Origin: Bradysia coprophila
Lineage: Eukaryota; Arthropoda; Insecta; Diptera; Sciaridae
Assembly: GCF_014529535.1 (NCBI RefSeq)
Contig: NW_023503941.1
Coordinates: forward strand, 2,664,942-2,728,941
Direction of reading: 5' to 3'
Length of the DNA stretch: 64,000 nt
Shown here: positions 11,764-24,071 of the stretch, piece after piece
How the letters are laid out: each line of letters opens with the position of its first letter
How positions within the stretch are numbered: the first letter of the stretch is position 1
Notes under the pieces: model-generated
The model's input: the letters and a program-made list of their open reading frames with translations, nothing else
What the model was told of the DNA's origin: nothing
Database searches by the model: none
Made by a program: the position numbers and the translations under genes

Positions 11764-14686
11764 CTAGTCCAAGGTTTGTAAAACGTTGAACAACGTGTAG
11801 GCCCCTTTAATTATCTGAAATATTTTTGTTTAAAAAAAAAGATTTCTTTGCTTCTCTGCTACACCAACCATAGTAAATGTGGTCAAATTCATGGGATATA
11901 TGAAAATAACCAGCTGGTGCGGCTTCTTCAAAACTTCGCCGACAATGATCACATATTTGTTGTATACTGTTGGTTGATCCATCCAGTTCGACTCAAACAA
12001 ACAATACGACAGTCGATTGCTTGCGATTTTAATTTCGTTTCCCAAGTACATTACCACGAAAATGTCGAAGAAGGCGTACAGCATAACCATCACATAAATT
12101 GCCGTTTGGAAAAAATTGTTCTCAGAATTCTGTAAGAAGAACGAATGGTAGCACACGGTGCGGTTGAATGAATTTTAACTGATTATTTCGATGCACTTTT
12201 GATATTTTTGGATATTATTAGTCAGGTTGGAGCCCTGAACAAGGTTCCACAAAAATTTTTGATTTTCATCCGTACCGTCGGTGACAGTGGTGCATAGCCC
12301 ATCCTGTCTACAGAGAGAGAGTGGTGGAAAACTGGTTATGGTTGCAATCGGTAGTGCCTGAAATTCTAATAACAATTGTACAAAAAAAATTTTACCATTA
12401 GTGCAAGGGAAGCCGGCAAAGACACGCTAAAGTTGAAAAATCGTGATTTTCAAACAGTCATACAGGCGTGGATACTTGAGGGATGAAGCTAATAAATAGT
12501 TCTCGCAGTAGAGCAACATCTCCTCTACCAATTACCAAAAAATTATTTTTGGAGACAGTCTACGCAGAGGCCGACAGTAGCTCAAAGTTTTTCCCTCATA
12601 TTTGGTAAAATTTGCAAGTTTCAGAGGCACCTGAAACCTACTCTTTCAAATTTTTTGTTTTTAAAATGGGTAATTCTGAAATGCTGGAAGTCTCAGCTGT
12701 CCATCGACACCACACTTGCAATGACTCATGTCAACAGTGCCGACATGTTGCGTGAATAAGTGAAATTTGTCCTTCCACGACGAAATTTTGTGCTTGAATT
12801 GTAAAATCTTTGAAAACACCGCTGGGATGATTTGTTTGATTAACAAAGTTATAGAGACAACAGAAAAACCAAACAACATCGATATTTTGCTCTTCATATA
12901 GATATTTCAAATCATGCACAAAATTTCGTCGTAGAAGGACACATTTCACTTATTCACGCAACATGTCGGCACTGTTGACATGAGTCATTGCAAGTGTGGT
13001 GTCGATGGACAGCTGAGATTTCCAGCATTTCAGAATTACCCATTTTAATAACAAAAAATTTGAAAGAGTAGGTTTCAGGTGCCTCTGAAACTTGCAAATT
13101 TTACCAAATATGAGGGAAAAACTTTGAGCTACTGCCGGCCTCTGCGTAGACTGTCTCCAAAAATAATTTTTTGGTAATTGGTAGAGGAGATGTTGCTCTA
13201 CTGCGAGAACTATTTATTAGCTTCATCCCTCAAGTATCCACGCCTGTATGACTGTTTGAAAATCACGATTTTTCAACTTTAGCGTGTCTTTGCCGGCTTC
13301 CCTTGCACTAATGGTAAAATTTTTTTTGTACAATTGTTATTAGAATTTCAGGCACTACCGATTGCAACCATAACCAGTTTTCCACCACTCTCTCTCTGTA
13401 GACAGGATGGGCTATGCACCACTGTCACCGACGGTACGGATGAAAATCAAAAATTTTTGTGGAACCTTGTTCAGGGCTCCGAGCTGACTAATAATATCCA
13501 AAAATATCAAAAGTGCATCGAAATAATCAGTTAAAATTCATTCAACCGCACCGTGAGCAATGACATAAGAATAGTGAATAGCATCAAATTGCCAGGGCTT
13601 TTTAGCCATTTACTGGGCCGAAATGTACATTCTGCGCGCTTGCCCGAAGTGGCTATGTGGAAAACACGGCATCGGATATTACAATTTTAGTACTTACGAA
13701 TGCCAAGTTGTACGTTGATACGCAAATTGATGTACCACTCGTAGTTATCTGACTTGCAAACAGTATAAAGAAGCAAGACCTAAATTTTGCGATAGTCCTG
13801 GAGAGGAAAGAGATTACGTACAGACGCTGCCGTCGCTACAACTGCCGTAATTCGCATAAAATGTTTTCGAAAAATAAAGCAAAAGGAATTCGTTTGCTCT
13901 AATTTCCGAAATAGTTTTTTATGCAAATTACGGCAGACCCAGACAATGCAAATACTTGAATAAATTCCGATGAGCTTTGACCAAACCAATCAGATCTTCA
14001 ACAAATTTCTTATTCCTCGTTGATCTTAAGTGGACTCGTTTCACGTGATGGGTTCCCAATTTCTTCAACTTATCGCCCAAGATTTCGTACTCAACAACAA
14101 AGTTCAGCATTAGGTACCAAATGATGGACGTGGTCAAATTGGAGATGTTGAAATAAACAATGCCTGTTCCAACGAACACATAGCACAGCCAATAGATGAT
14201 TTCCCAATGTTTGCCGTTCCAGGTGAAACGAATGAAAAATGGCAACTTTCTGTCCCTGGTGAGCCACGGCAGACAGGAAGTGTTGTAGAAAATGGCCGCA
14301 ACAATTAGCATGAAAATGTAGCCGTTAACAAATTTCAAAAAGAAATTCACTCGCTTAACATGCTCCTCATTCATGTCGTCGCGATGTTCTGTGGTCATGT
14401 GCAAAAAGGTTAAAATCTCGTCTTTCTTCAACACAAGATAAACGAGTTTGATTCCAATGACGCCGACGATGACCACAATTAGTGACAAGAATGTAAACCC
14501 ATTCTTGTCTTCAGATATGAAGGCACATGTCGCCAGGAAGATTTCAAGCAGTAGAAACATGAGAATGTACGTCCCTTTTATGGCAATTTTGCGCAATGCA
14601 TTTCCTTCCCAATCTCGCCATATACCAACGCGGTAGAGTATCTTTATGATCCAGTTAAATGTGTGGTTCACATCAATTTGAAACAT
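11764..14686 (-). CDS. Odorant receptor (7tm_6 family), paralog 1
   Basis: Insect odorant receptor, a seven-helix ligand-gated channel subunit of sensory neuron membranes that works with Orco. Exons: 13932-14686, 13698-13797, 11869-12129, 11764-11814; phases 2, 0, 0; 388 aa. Exon 1 encodes four or more membrane helices and ends with the family signature around YEILGDKLKKLG and LVKAHRNLFKY. Exon 3 has the conserved MYLGNEIKIASNRLSYCLFES block. The last exon encodes IIKGAYTLFNVLQTLD. Length and order fit the family (about 380-400 aa). Intron 2 (12130-13697) is interrupted by a 1.4-kb foldback element whose end lies 24 nt from the exon 3 acceptor, so splicing may be affected. The paralog 4.2 kb upstream has identical exon 2, 3 and 4 lengths, which indicates tandem duplication. 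Confidence 0.9.
12154..13555. mobile_element. Foldback element (1402 bp), CACGGT ends, 4-bp TSD
   Basis: Arms of roughly 615 bp (12154-12771 and 12941-13555) are inverted copies with very few differences. The end is CACGGTGCGGTTGAATG. AGCA occurs immediately outside both ends (12150-12153 and 13556-13559), a 4-bp target-site duplication. Each arm holds the same 66-codon frame (minus 12175-12375 and plus 13334-13534); they differ by at least one residue (SNL/SEL) and match no family I know. The element lies in intron 2 of odorant receptor 1. Termini and duplication length match 30841-32446. Confidence 0.92.
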
Positions 14687-17600
14687 TTTTGTTTGCTTTG
14701 GCGGCGATGCAATCGTTTCGAAGCCTTTGTTGAAACTGATGACAGGTCAGAAACAACAGGAGACTAACAAACACTTACATAGTTGCATCAAAGTCACATG
14801 TGAACGCAGAGACGGAATGACACAAAGAATGCCGTAAAAAGGCGTAGAGGACGAAGAGGCAGAAATTTCCTGGGATGGGTGTGAAATTCGGCCTCCAGGA
14901 GACTTATTTGAAAGATCACGAAAAAAAGTGAAAGTCCGCTACAAAGCACATTTCTGGATGTGCAGTTTGAATGTCCTCATGGTCTTTTCTCCTGAGTGAA
15001 CCCGGTTCTCATTTCATGTATTATGGACGATGAAGCATTATACGGTTGCTGATTTGATTCCAGCTCAATCTGGCACTGATGAGTGAAAATACAGAAACTT
15101 ATTCGTCCCATTTCCATGCCGTATGATGTAACTTACGTACATGCTCCCGTTAATATCTTTTAAATTTACTTTTAATGACCCGGACCTATAAATTTCGCTT
15201 CAATTTGATTGACATTATTACATAATAAAAAGGGATCTAACGATGCTAACCCAAGGTAGATAGATATAAGTGGGCAGGTAATGACATTCACTCACGTGGC
15301 TTCTTATCACATTAGTTCGATGTTCGATTTTAAAGTGGTTGACTATGATTTACATGTGTTAGCAAAATATTGCGGCCATCTTAACGCAGATTGCCCAAAT
15401 GGCTTTGCAATTTTTTGTGTTGAACATTCGTACCACCGCACATAAGATTCTGTTATATATGACCTTCCCTCTATCTACCTTGTGCAGTTATTTAATAGAC
15501 ATCATAATTAAACGGGCGACCTGTTTTCACAGCGGAAAATTTCGGATTAGAGGCAAAAAGACATAATAATGACACAGACAGAAGCGGTTCATTGGGCAAC
15601 AGTCAAATTGGGGACGTGAAAAGGAGAAGTCGACTTTATAGAAACGCTGTTTGGAAACTGAAGCTCAAATGTAACAGATTTTTGCGTTTCGTCATAAAAT
15701 TACCAGCCCACCGTTTTTTGTGAGGCAACTTCATTCATGACATTTCACTGTGACATTTCATGGATTTTTACCAGAATGAAGGTACATTCAAGGTTGATGG
15801 GAAGGTTATGATTTAAAGTCTAGCGACAAACCACAAACTGCTAAACGATAGCGTATAAATGCCGCTACTCTAGTAGGATCGACAGTCAATAAAAAAATGT
15901 TCAACCTATACGTGAAAATCCAAGTCAAGTCTTTCCGATCAATGCAAACAGGAGACGGTTAGCATGTCGTCGACGAGAACATGGTCCTTAGCATTTTGTT
16001 TTAGTCTTTAATTGAGTACAATGGCCACACAATTCCATGTCGTTGTGTTTGTGATGGCTAGTGAAAACCAGTTCTTTCAAAATCTTAAAATCCTGAGATA
16101 ATTTACCGCCCTGAAGTTTGCCATTTAGAACAAGGCACGCGGAACAAAAACAAAAATACTTAAAAGTATTCAGCCATTTTTCTCTCATTTTTTCCAAGGT
16201 AAATATGTGGGCGGAGGTAATGTCATTATATAACTGAATCAGATAGTGATGTTCTATACAAACGCCATCTCTTGTTTTCATTAACAACAAAAAATTGCAC
16301 AGACATGGCCCATGCGCTGTTTTGAGACTGTGAAAAAATGGTAGTCAACCATTTTAAGAAAAGGTGTCATTAGCATCGAACTTATGTGCTATGCTGCGCG
16401 CCTGATTGGCATTACCTCCAGACTATACGTAACTTGGATTTTTCCCTGTAGTTTTGACATAATCTTGTCTTTGCTAATAGTGTTGTCAGCTTACACCTAA
16501 AGTGCCACTGGACAATTATCCATTTCTCCAGCCGACTCATATTTTTCTTAAGAGGCATCGATGCTTTGCTGAAAAGCATACATTTGGGCGATTTTAAAAT
16601 AAGAGATTTTAGTTTACTTTTGATGATATTTTTCCACAACGGTCGTACTTTTTTCAAAGAGGATTCTGATGAAAAGATATCATCAAAAAGGAAATACGAT
16701 ACACGCAATCTTAGATAAGCACCGATGCCTCTTAAATGTCGCGTATATGATGTGTCGAGTCTGCAGTGCCCAGCAACACAAACTTTTCCAAAAAGAAAAA
16801 AATTATAATCCGAGATTTTTTATCTCTGTCGTTAGACAATCATTAACTTAAAATTATTACCTTTTTACATAACGAATAGAAAAAAAGATACTTAGCTGTG
16901 CTCTAGACACGTTTAATGAGTCAATCAATTGATTGACAGTTGGACAAATGCCAAAACAGTACGTTAAAATGTCCCGATATGCGTTATGTTTTGAAGAAGT
17001 GGAAGGCGCACTTACGGCGTGAATTAAGGATGATGAACAGCGTTTTTCAACATTTGTGGTAATATTCATTTATTTACATCGAATTCTTCACACTTTTTAA
17101 ATTTATTTCAATTTTTTACTCTGTTTACGTGACAGTTCCTTTGTTCTATTTTACAACTGTCATGTAGACGGAGGCTAAACGGAGTGCTCTTTTTAAGTGG
17201 AAACTATACTTAAGACAAGAAACTGATGAATTTGAAATAAAATAATTTTTCGTACGGCGTGAATAACCTCTATTTCTCCACTCAGATGGGGTGATAAGAT
17301 GGCGTTTTGTTGACCGCTCTCTGATGACAGTTCAGGTGATTTTTTTTTTTACTTTTGTTGTTCGTATGTGGCGAACAAGAGTTTTTTTTCCTTTGCAACT
17401 GTCACTCTGTTTTTGGAAAATGGTTAAACAAATTGATATTTTTGTTTTGTGGATGAAAACGGTTATTCGCACCATGCACTGATTAAAACTTATGTGTTCA
17501 CCTCGCGAAGAAATAAAAGATTCCAACTCGAGCGAATTTAGGGTCATCGCTTCGCTCAGGTCGCAAACTTTCGTTCTTGTTGGAAATTACTATTATCTTC

Positions 17601-18922
17601 CATTGGGAAACAAATAAGCATTCTGTTTTGTGGAGCCTTCTGCAGTAGTTGCAAAAAATTCTAAAGAAAATTTTTTCTTTAATAAATTTTGCTACTAAAG
17701 GCAGGGTAAATTGAAATGATCGATTATGGAGATTTTTAGCGTATCGTGAGTTGAGAACGAGTATAGAACTAAATAACAAGCTTTCGTACGATTTGTATAA
17801 CATTCACAATGTTTTTTCGGTGTATTGAGCTTGCGCGCGCACGTTTATATTTCCAAGTCGAGCTGATACGTATGCATTGGAACTGTTTTCAGATAATAAA
17901 CCTAACAAATGCAATATAAACAGTTCGAATGGGCGGTATGTACGACTATACTGGCTTTCAAATCTGGATGCACTCAGAGTCGATCATTTTAATAGACTAT
18001 GCTAATCATATTTAACCGATGATGCCATTTTAAAGGTCATCAATAGTGGTGACTTTATCACTATTTTATTTTACCGGAAACATGCACACATTCAAATAAA
18101 AGCATTTCCGCCAAAAAAATCATTTTTTAAATTAACGGACAAAAAAATTTCAGTTCTGTGGTGTCACTTACGACTAACTTCACAACAGACATGTCAAGAA
18201 TTTTGTTTACCTGAATGGCAACATATTTTTGTATGTTTTCTTCACATTTTACCGACTGAATTAGCACGAAACGTATTGCAGGCAATTTCTAGGCACATAA
18301 AATTAAGGAATTGAACACTGAATGGCACAATTCACACCAAATTACTTTTAAAAATGAGATTTTCACAACACCCACAATGTTTGACCAAATTAATTTGTCT
18401 TTAAAATTATTTCAGAGAATTTGTCCTAAATTCTGTTTAAGACACTAGCATGAGCACACTCGGAACTATTTTCTGTGCGAAATTTAAACTGAATCACTTT
18501 GTTTTACGCGAAATACTACAAATTTTCGACACAAACTTGTTTGAGATTTAAAATTTACTGTCCCGATTTGACATTTCATCAAAACAAAATTCAGTGAATC
18601 AGTCAAAACTGGATGAACTGAGTGAACAATACTACTCATACTACTGTAATTGCAAAGTGGCAAACTTAAGACCTTATGTGGAATTTGGGTGGAAAATGGC
18701 GCAAATCACATATTTCAGGAATTTATAAAGTGAAAAATCTTTCCGGTTTCAAGTTTTTTCGTGAAAAGACGAGACACGGGTATCTTTATTTTCAATTTTT
18801 AGCTGCTTTATGTAAAAAAATTGAGAAAAAAAATCATTTTGGCGTAGTCTATTTGCTTCCACTTTACTCAGGGCGGGTCTTTTATATAAATTAATATTTC
18901 TTAGATTAATTTTCGCTTGTCT
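14687..18922. other. Intergenic between the two odorant receptors
   Basis: 4.2 kb without a supportable gene. Frames at 15988-16290, 16412-16708 and 17498-17803 have no recognisable domain or paralog here. A MITE end of the CTAATAGTGTTGTCAGC family is at 16470-16500 (inverted relatives at 47880-47910 and 48195-48225). A CTTAAGTATAGTTTCCACTT end is at 17195-17215. The rest is AT-rich unique-looking DNA, which probably includes the upstream regulatory region of receptor 1. Confidence 0.5.
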
Positions 18923-21011
18923 CTAGTCGAAATTTTGCAGGACGTTGAACATTGTGTAGGCTCCTTTGATAATCTGCAACAATTCCCTTTCATTTAACTT
19001 TCTTGTCGGGTTTCTTTGTGGGTGAATACTAACCATAGTTAATGTCATAAAATCCATGGGATATATAAGAACTACCAGTTGGTGTGGCTGCTTTAAAATC
19101 TCGCCAATAATGATCACACACTTCTTAACTGCTGTTGATTGTTGCGTCCAGTCAGACTCAAATAAACAGTACGATAGCCGATTGCTGGCCATTTTGATTT
19201 CGTTGCCAAAATACATCACCATGAATATATCGAAGAATGCGTACAGCATGACTGCGATGTAAATTGCGGTTTGGAAAAAGTTGTTCTGAGAATTCTGTAA
19301 CGAACGGATTGTTGTTAAGACTCCTGAAGTCCTACAGTCAGAGACAGTGAGCATGATTTGGTTCAGCTGTTTTACATCTGATCCAAACATTCAATCAACA
19401 CTGTTTGAACCGTATAAACAGTTTTGATTGTTTATGTCGATCAGCTGAAATTTTACTGCCTGCAACTGTAATTTAAGAAAGAAAGTTGAAAATCGATTGT
19501 CCATGTGGCAATTTTACACAGATCTGAATCCGTGAACCGATAAGGTCCGGAAAGGATGCTCGATCGTAGATGTGAGAGTTGGTGTGTGGATAGGAAAGTT
19601 ATACGAACTCAGGACGACCAGAATTTTTTTTTGGCACACTACTGCCTGCGAGGTGTTGACATCGAAACTTCTGGTAATATTCTTTTTCCTCAGCAAAAGG
19701 ATGTTTGTGGAAGAATTGTATTTTCACAATACAGAGGAGAAACTAGGAAAGCCATTCTCTCACTGCAGACAAAACTTTGGGATCCTTTGCTGGGAATAGT
19801 TATGCGTTTGACTCAGGAATAAAATGAGCAAAAAACATCTCCGAAAAGCAAGTTTCCACTTTTCGCTATTTGTTAACAAATAACTCTTTCATTCCTCTTA
19901 TGATTCGCCAGATGTGTTCATGCAAAGTCGTATGACATCGCATAGTAAGTCGATGAAATTTTCTCTAAAAGACATTGAGCCTTCGTTCAAGATAGAGTCT
20001 ACCAACAAGCAAATCTGTTCTTTGGATAGAGACGAGGATACAGCATCGAATCCTCTTGTAAAATTATACTATATAAGCGGTGTGGTCAGGTGCGAATAAA
20101 AAATTTGAACGCTCACAAATGCTAAGTTGTATGTCGATACGCAAACTGAAGTTCCACTTGTAATTATTTGTATAAAAAACAGTGTCAAGAAGCACGACCT
20201 GAACTGTTCGACATTCCTGTAAGAGAACAGTGTTGAGAAAAAAGAACTTTTCTTTGGCGCAATGCAAATACTTGAACAAATTCCGATGGGCTTTGACCAG
20301 GTCAATTAATTTGTGGAAAAATTTGTCGTCATTCGTTGATATTGACGGGACTGGTGTCATTTGCTGAGGACCCAGTACACTCAATTTGTTACCCAAGATT
20401 TCGTACTCAACAACAAAGTTCAGCATTAGGTACCAAATGATGGACGTGGTCAAATTGGAGATGTTGAAATAAACAATGCCTGTTCCAACGAACACATAGC
20501 ACAGCCAATAGATGATTTCCCAATGTTTGCCATTCCAGGTGAACGGAATGAAAAATGGCAACTTCCTGTCCCTGGTGATCCATGGCAGGCATGATGCGTT
20601 GTAGAAAACAGCAGCAACCATTAACATGCAAATGTAGCCGTTGATAAATTTCAACAGGAAATTCTCTCGCTTAACATGCTCCTCATTCATGTCGTCGCGA
20701 TGTTCGGTCGTGTTTTGCAAAAATGCTAAAATCTCCTCTTTCTTCAACAGCAGATAAACGAGTTTGATCCCGATGACGCCGACGATGACCACAATTAGGG
20801 ACAAGAATGTAAACTGATTCCTGTCTTCAGATATGTAGGCACATGTCGCCAGGAAGATTTCGAGCAGTAGATAGGCAAACATGTAAATGGCCTTTATGGT
20901 CCTTCTGCGCTCTGCAGATCCTTCCCATTCTCGCCATATGCCAACTCGGTAGAGTATCTTTCCGACCAGGTTAAGTGTTGGATTTATATCAACTTTGTTC
21001 ATTTTATTCAT
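18923..21011 (-). CDS. Odorant receptor (7tm_6 family), paralog 2
   Basis: Exons: 20248-21011, 20117-20216, 19034-19294, 18923-18973, giving 391 aa if spliced so. Exons 2, 3 and 4 have the same lengths as in paralog 1 (100, 261, 51 nt) and exon 1 is longer by exactly nine bases because of three extra N-terminal residues; the second Met (21002) aligns with the start of paralog 1. Key blocks: YEILGNKLSVLG, LVKAHRNLFKYL, MYFGNEIKMASNRLSYCLFES, IIKGAYTMFNVLQNFD. The protein is highly similar to paralog 1, especially around TRDRKLPFFI and NGKHWEIIYWLCYV. Oddity: the homologous intron 1 is only 31 nt (20217-20247) with a weak GTTCTT donor, unusually short, so the gene may be mis-spliced or decaying. 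Confidence 0.88.
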
Positions 21012-22308
21012 TGTGTCCGGTTCGAAGGCTGCTTTGACACTGATATCGTCGAATCAAGAAACACGAGACTTGACAAATTTATTTAAATTTAGTTCGGCCA
21101 GTGGTGGAATCAGGTACACATAAAGGGCGGAACTACGAGAAAACTGTTTGCATTTCTACTTTGTGCTTTCCTTTGTGTACGTGTTGCAGGTCTATAAAAT
21201 ATTCCTATGTCTTCATTGACCTTATAAAACAAAGATTTTGTAAACAATTCTGCACAATTCTGCACGGATGATGAAATTCAATGTCTTCTGAATCTTTTGA
21301 ATATTGAGTAGCCTTTTAGGCCATCAAAATTACAAATATTTGTATCTTCTACCTTGTCGATAATATTCGGCCAAGTGGGGGCATATTGTTAAAATGTTGA
21401 AAGAAAGGAGTGAGCGAAGCGGAACGAGTGAAATATTTTTTTTAGATAGGTGCCCACCTTCAAACAAGTGTCATTGACTCACTTAACAAGCTATTAAGAT
21501 ATTGAATTGTACAGAGGGTAAAGTGTCGATTGTAGCCCTTGATTTGCTCACATTTTCAGTCCTCACTTAATTCCAACTCCAACAATTTTCTGAACTTTCC
21601 GAGCATTCATTAGTGACTATTAACGTAATACACCACACACCGTGAACTTTTCGTCTATTTGCCCTAAACGACGATACTACAAAATGGAAAATGATTTTCG
21701 TTCACAACACAGAAAAAAAGTTCAGATTGGCCAGCCGCCATGTAATCATAGTCTTTATGTCACTCCTTCCAGACATAATTCTTTTCAATGTCGAGGCAAA
21801 ATTCGGTTTTTAAGTAATACCTTTGCGGTAAACACACCGTTGTTATACAACATTCGTAACAATCAAATGGAATTCGTAAAAAGTTTTTGAAAACAATTGG
21901 AAACTTCTTGGACATAATTACTATGTAAAGGGATGAAGTGTAATATAAAGTCGAACGGTAAAGCGGGTTCAAACCATTTTGTGATGGACAAAGTGAACTC
22001 ATCTATTATGAACTCCTGGCACCGTCCAATCGACAATTACTTCTAAAGCGAGAAACTCTTTTAAAGAAAGAATTTTTTGCTCATTTGGTTTACGAATCAA
22101 GTGCCAACTCTTCCACCGAGGCAAGCATTAGTTATTTGTTTACCAATGGGAGAGAATAGGAAATTCCTACATGAGCGATGTTTCCGTTCGCTCGAGTCGG
22201 AAGTTCCTATTTCTTCCATTTTGAAAATCTAAGGTATTGAAACTCCGGGAATTAACTTGTGACTAAATATATTTTATTTAACACGTTGCTGGTTATTGTG
22301 ACTTGTCA
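21012..22308. other. Intergenic, no feature recognised
   Basis: Upstream flank of odorant receptor 2. Short frames at 21642-21890 and 21760-22002 overlap on opposite strands and show no domain. No repeat family from elsewhere in the window is recognised. Confidence 0.4.
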
Positions 22309-22453
22309 ACTTTAGGCACACCGGAAAGTGCTAAGGGAGTCGGGGAATACCTCCAAATAAATGTCTAAAAATCAAAAATTTGACTTTTGATTTTTAGAAA
22401 TTTATTTGGAGGTATTCCTCGACCCCCTTAGCACTTTCCCGCGTGCCTAAAGT
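22309..22453. mobile_element. Hairpin MITE with ACTTTAGGCAC ends
   Basis: 145 bp. The outer 11 bp (ACTTTAGGCAC and GTGCCTAAAGT) are perfectly complementary, and pairing continues through AAAGTGCTAAGGG and GGAATACCTCCAAATAAA to a small AT loop near 22375. A near-complete single hairpin, typical of a MITE. Confidence 0.85.
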
Positions 22454-22505
22454 GCCTGCTCGAGCATTATCCCCTACGTGTTAATAATGAACGAATAAAC
22501 CTTTA

Positions 22506-22817
22506 TGTCAAAAATATTATGGAGAGTGATTTCACTCAAGTCAAAACAGTAGGAAAAAGTCATCAAAGTATTCCTTTAAATTAAAATTGGTCACATAAGC
22601 CTTGAAATCAGTATAAATACCAGGTTTTGTATGGAAGAAGGATCAGAATAAACACAACTACTGAACGGGCAACATGCCCTAAGTAACGAGTTTTTCTCAT
22701 AGTAGTTGTACTGGCACATGCGTGTTGGGGACAATATCCATCCAGTACAAGTAGAAACAGTGGAACCATCGATGCAGCGGCCGACGAACAAAGAAGAATT
22801 TGTTAAAATTCTTGACA
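22506..22817 (+). repeat. Left LTR of the TRIM-like element
   Basis: Starts TGTCAAAAATATTATGG and ends AAATTCTTGACA. Contains GTATAAATACC near 22610 and GAATAAACAC near 22646. Highly similar to 23449-23756. Confidence 0.93.
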
Positions 22818-22833
22818 TGGCGCCCAACGTGTG
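22818..22833 (+). promoter_or_regulatory. Primer-binding site of the TRIM-like element
   Basis: TGGCGCCCAACGTGTG follows the left LTR directly. TGGCGCC is the standard start of tRNA-primed sites, complementary to a tRNA 3' end (CCA plus acceptor stem). The specific tRNA was not determined. Confidence 0.85.
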
Positions 22834-23448
22834 TGGAAGGTTCGTGACATTGGTGGTCCCGTAGCAGCAGCAGCACCAAGAGCTACTCAAGGCGTAACAT
22901 TGGTCGTGGTGTTACACGCTGGTTGGTCGAGTCGTCAATTGAATCAGATTGGTGGTCGTCGTAACGCCCAGCAACGAAGGTCAATTGGCAGGCGTCATTG
23001 ACAACGAGACGGCAGTCGCAAGACGTAAGTCCAACAGTAACAAGCGTAACATTGGTCGTGGTGTTACATGCTGGTTGGTCGAGTCAATTTGGTGGAAGAA
23101 TCGGATTGATGGTCGTCGTAATACCCAGCAAAGGACGTCAATTGGCAGCAGCAAGAAGAAAAGGTCATAGTGAATTGGCATGCGTCATTTGAGAAGAAGA
23201 AGAAGAAGGAGAAGTTAACAAACAATTGGTCAATTGGCAAACGACATTGGCAACAGCAAAGAGAAGCAGTTCGAAACAAATTGGTCAATTGGCAAGCGTC
23301 ATTAGCAACAACAAGAAGAAGAAGTAAACAAAGATTGGTCAATTGGTTGGTCGAATCGATTTAAAAACAGTCGAATTGAAAAGACCGGACGTAGAGGTTG
23401 CATATTTTTGGTTGGAGTTTCCTCGTTACCTACGGAAACTGGTGGGAG

Positions 23449-23756
23449 TGTCAAAAATATTATGGAGAGTGATTTCACTTGACTAAAGTAGGAAAAAGTC
23501 ATCAAAGTATTCCTTTAAATTAAAATTGGTCACATAAGCCTTGAAATCAGTATAAATACAAGGTTTTGTATGGAAGAAGGATCAGAATAAACACAACTAC
23601 TGAACGGGCAACATGCCCTAAGTAACGAGTTTTTCTCATAGTAGATTTACTGGCACATGCGTGTTGGGGACAATATCCCTCCAGTACAAGTAGAAACAGT
23701 GGAACCATCGATGCAGCGGCCGACGAACAAAGAAGAATTTGTTAAAATTCTTGAAA
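23449..23756 (+). repeat. Right LTR of the TRIM-like element
   Basis: 308 bp, same start as the left LTR. Differences include loss of a few bases near 23480 and TTGAAA rather than TTGACA at the end. These few differences suggest a fairly recent insertion. Confidence 0.93.
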
Positions 23757-24071
23757 CTTTAAGTGTAACACGATACATACTTTGTGTAGTCTACACACAA
23801 ACATAGGAATTTGCGCATTTCCTTTCAAGCACTGTTCTTCATACAAACCAATATGCATACAATGCAAATCACATATTTCATATTCCAACATTCCAGAGGT
23901 GACCACAACGTTTTTCAGACGTGCATGTTGTGTTTTTTGCCGTTTTTCTGCACAAATCGAAAACATCGATTCGCCATACCATTTTCGAAAACATAAACAA
24001 AGTGACAGTTCGAATGAGAAAAGTCCTATTTTCTCCCCACGGGAGAGAAAGTGCTGCACTTTTCTCACTAG

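Larger units (their letters stand above)
22506..23756 (+). mobile_element. Miniature LTR retrotransposon (TRIM-like)
   Basis: Left LTR 22506-22817 (312 bp, TGTCAA...TTGACA). Right LTR 23449-23756 (308 bp, ending TTGAAA, one base off ACA). Directly after the left LTR is TGGCGCCCAACGTG, a primer-binding-site sequence. Directly before the right LTR is a purine tract (GGTGGGAG). CTTTA flanks both sides (22501-22505 and 23757-23761), a 5-bp target-site duplication. The interior (22818-23448) is only about 630 bp, has no gag or pol, and carries tandem TTGGTCAATTGGCAAGCGTC-like units. The LTR includes GTATAAATA and AATAAA, fitting promoter and poly(A) signals. Mobilisation must rely on enzymes from an autonomous relative. 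Confidence 0.93.

Noticed and set aside
12175..13534. 66-codon frame preceded by a splice-like TTTCAG, as an odorant receptor exon
   Set aside because: It occurs in both arms of the foldback element, is not needed for receptor phase or length, and has no match in paralog 2.
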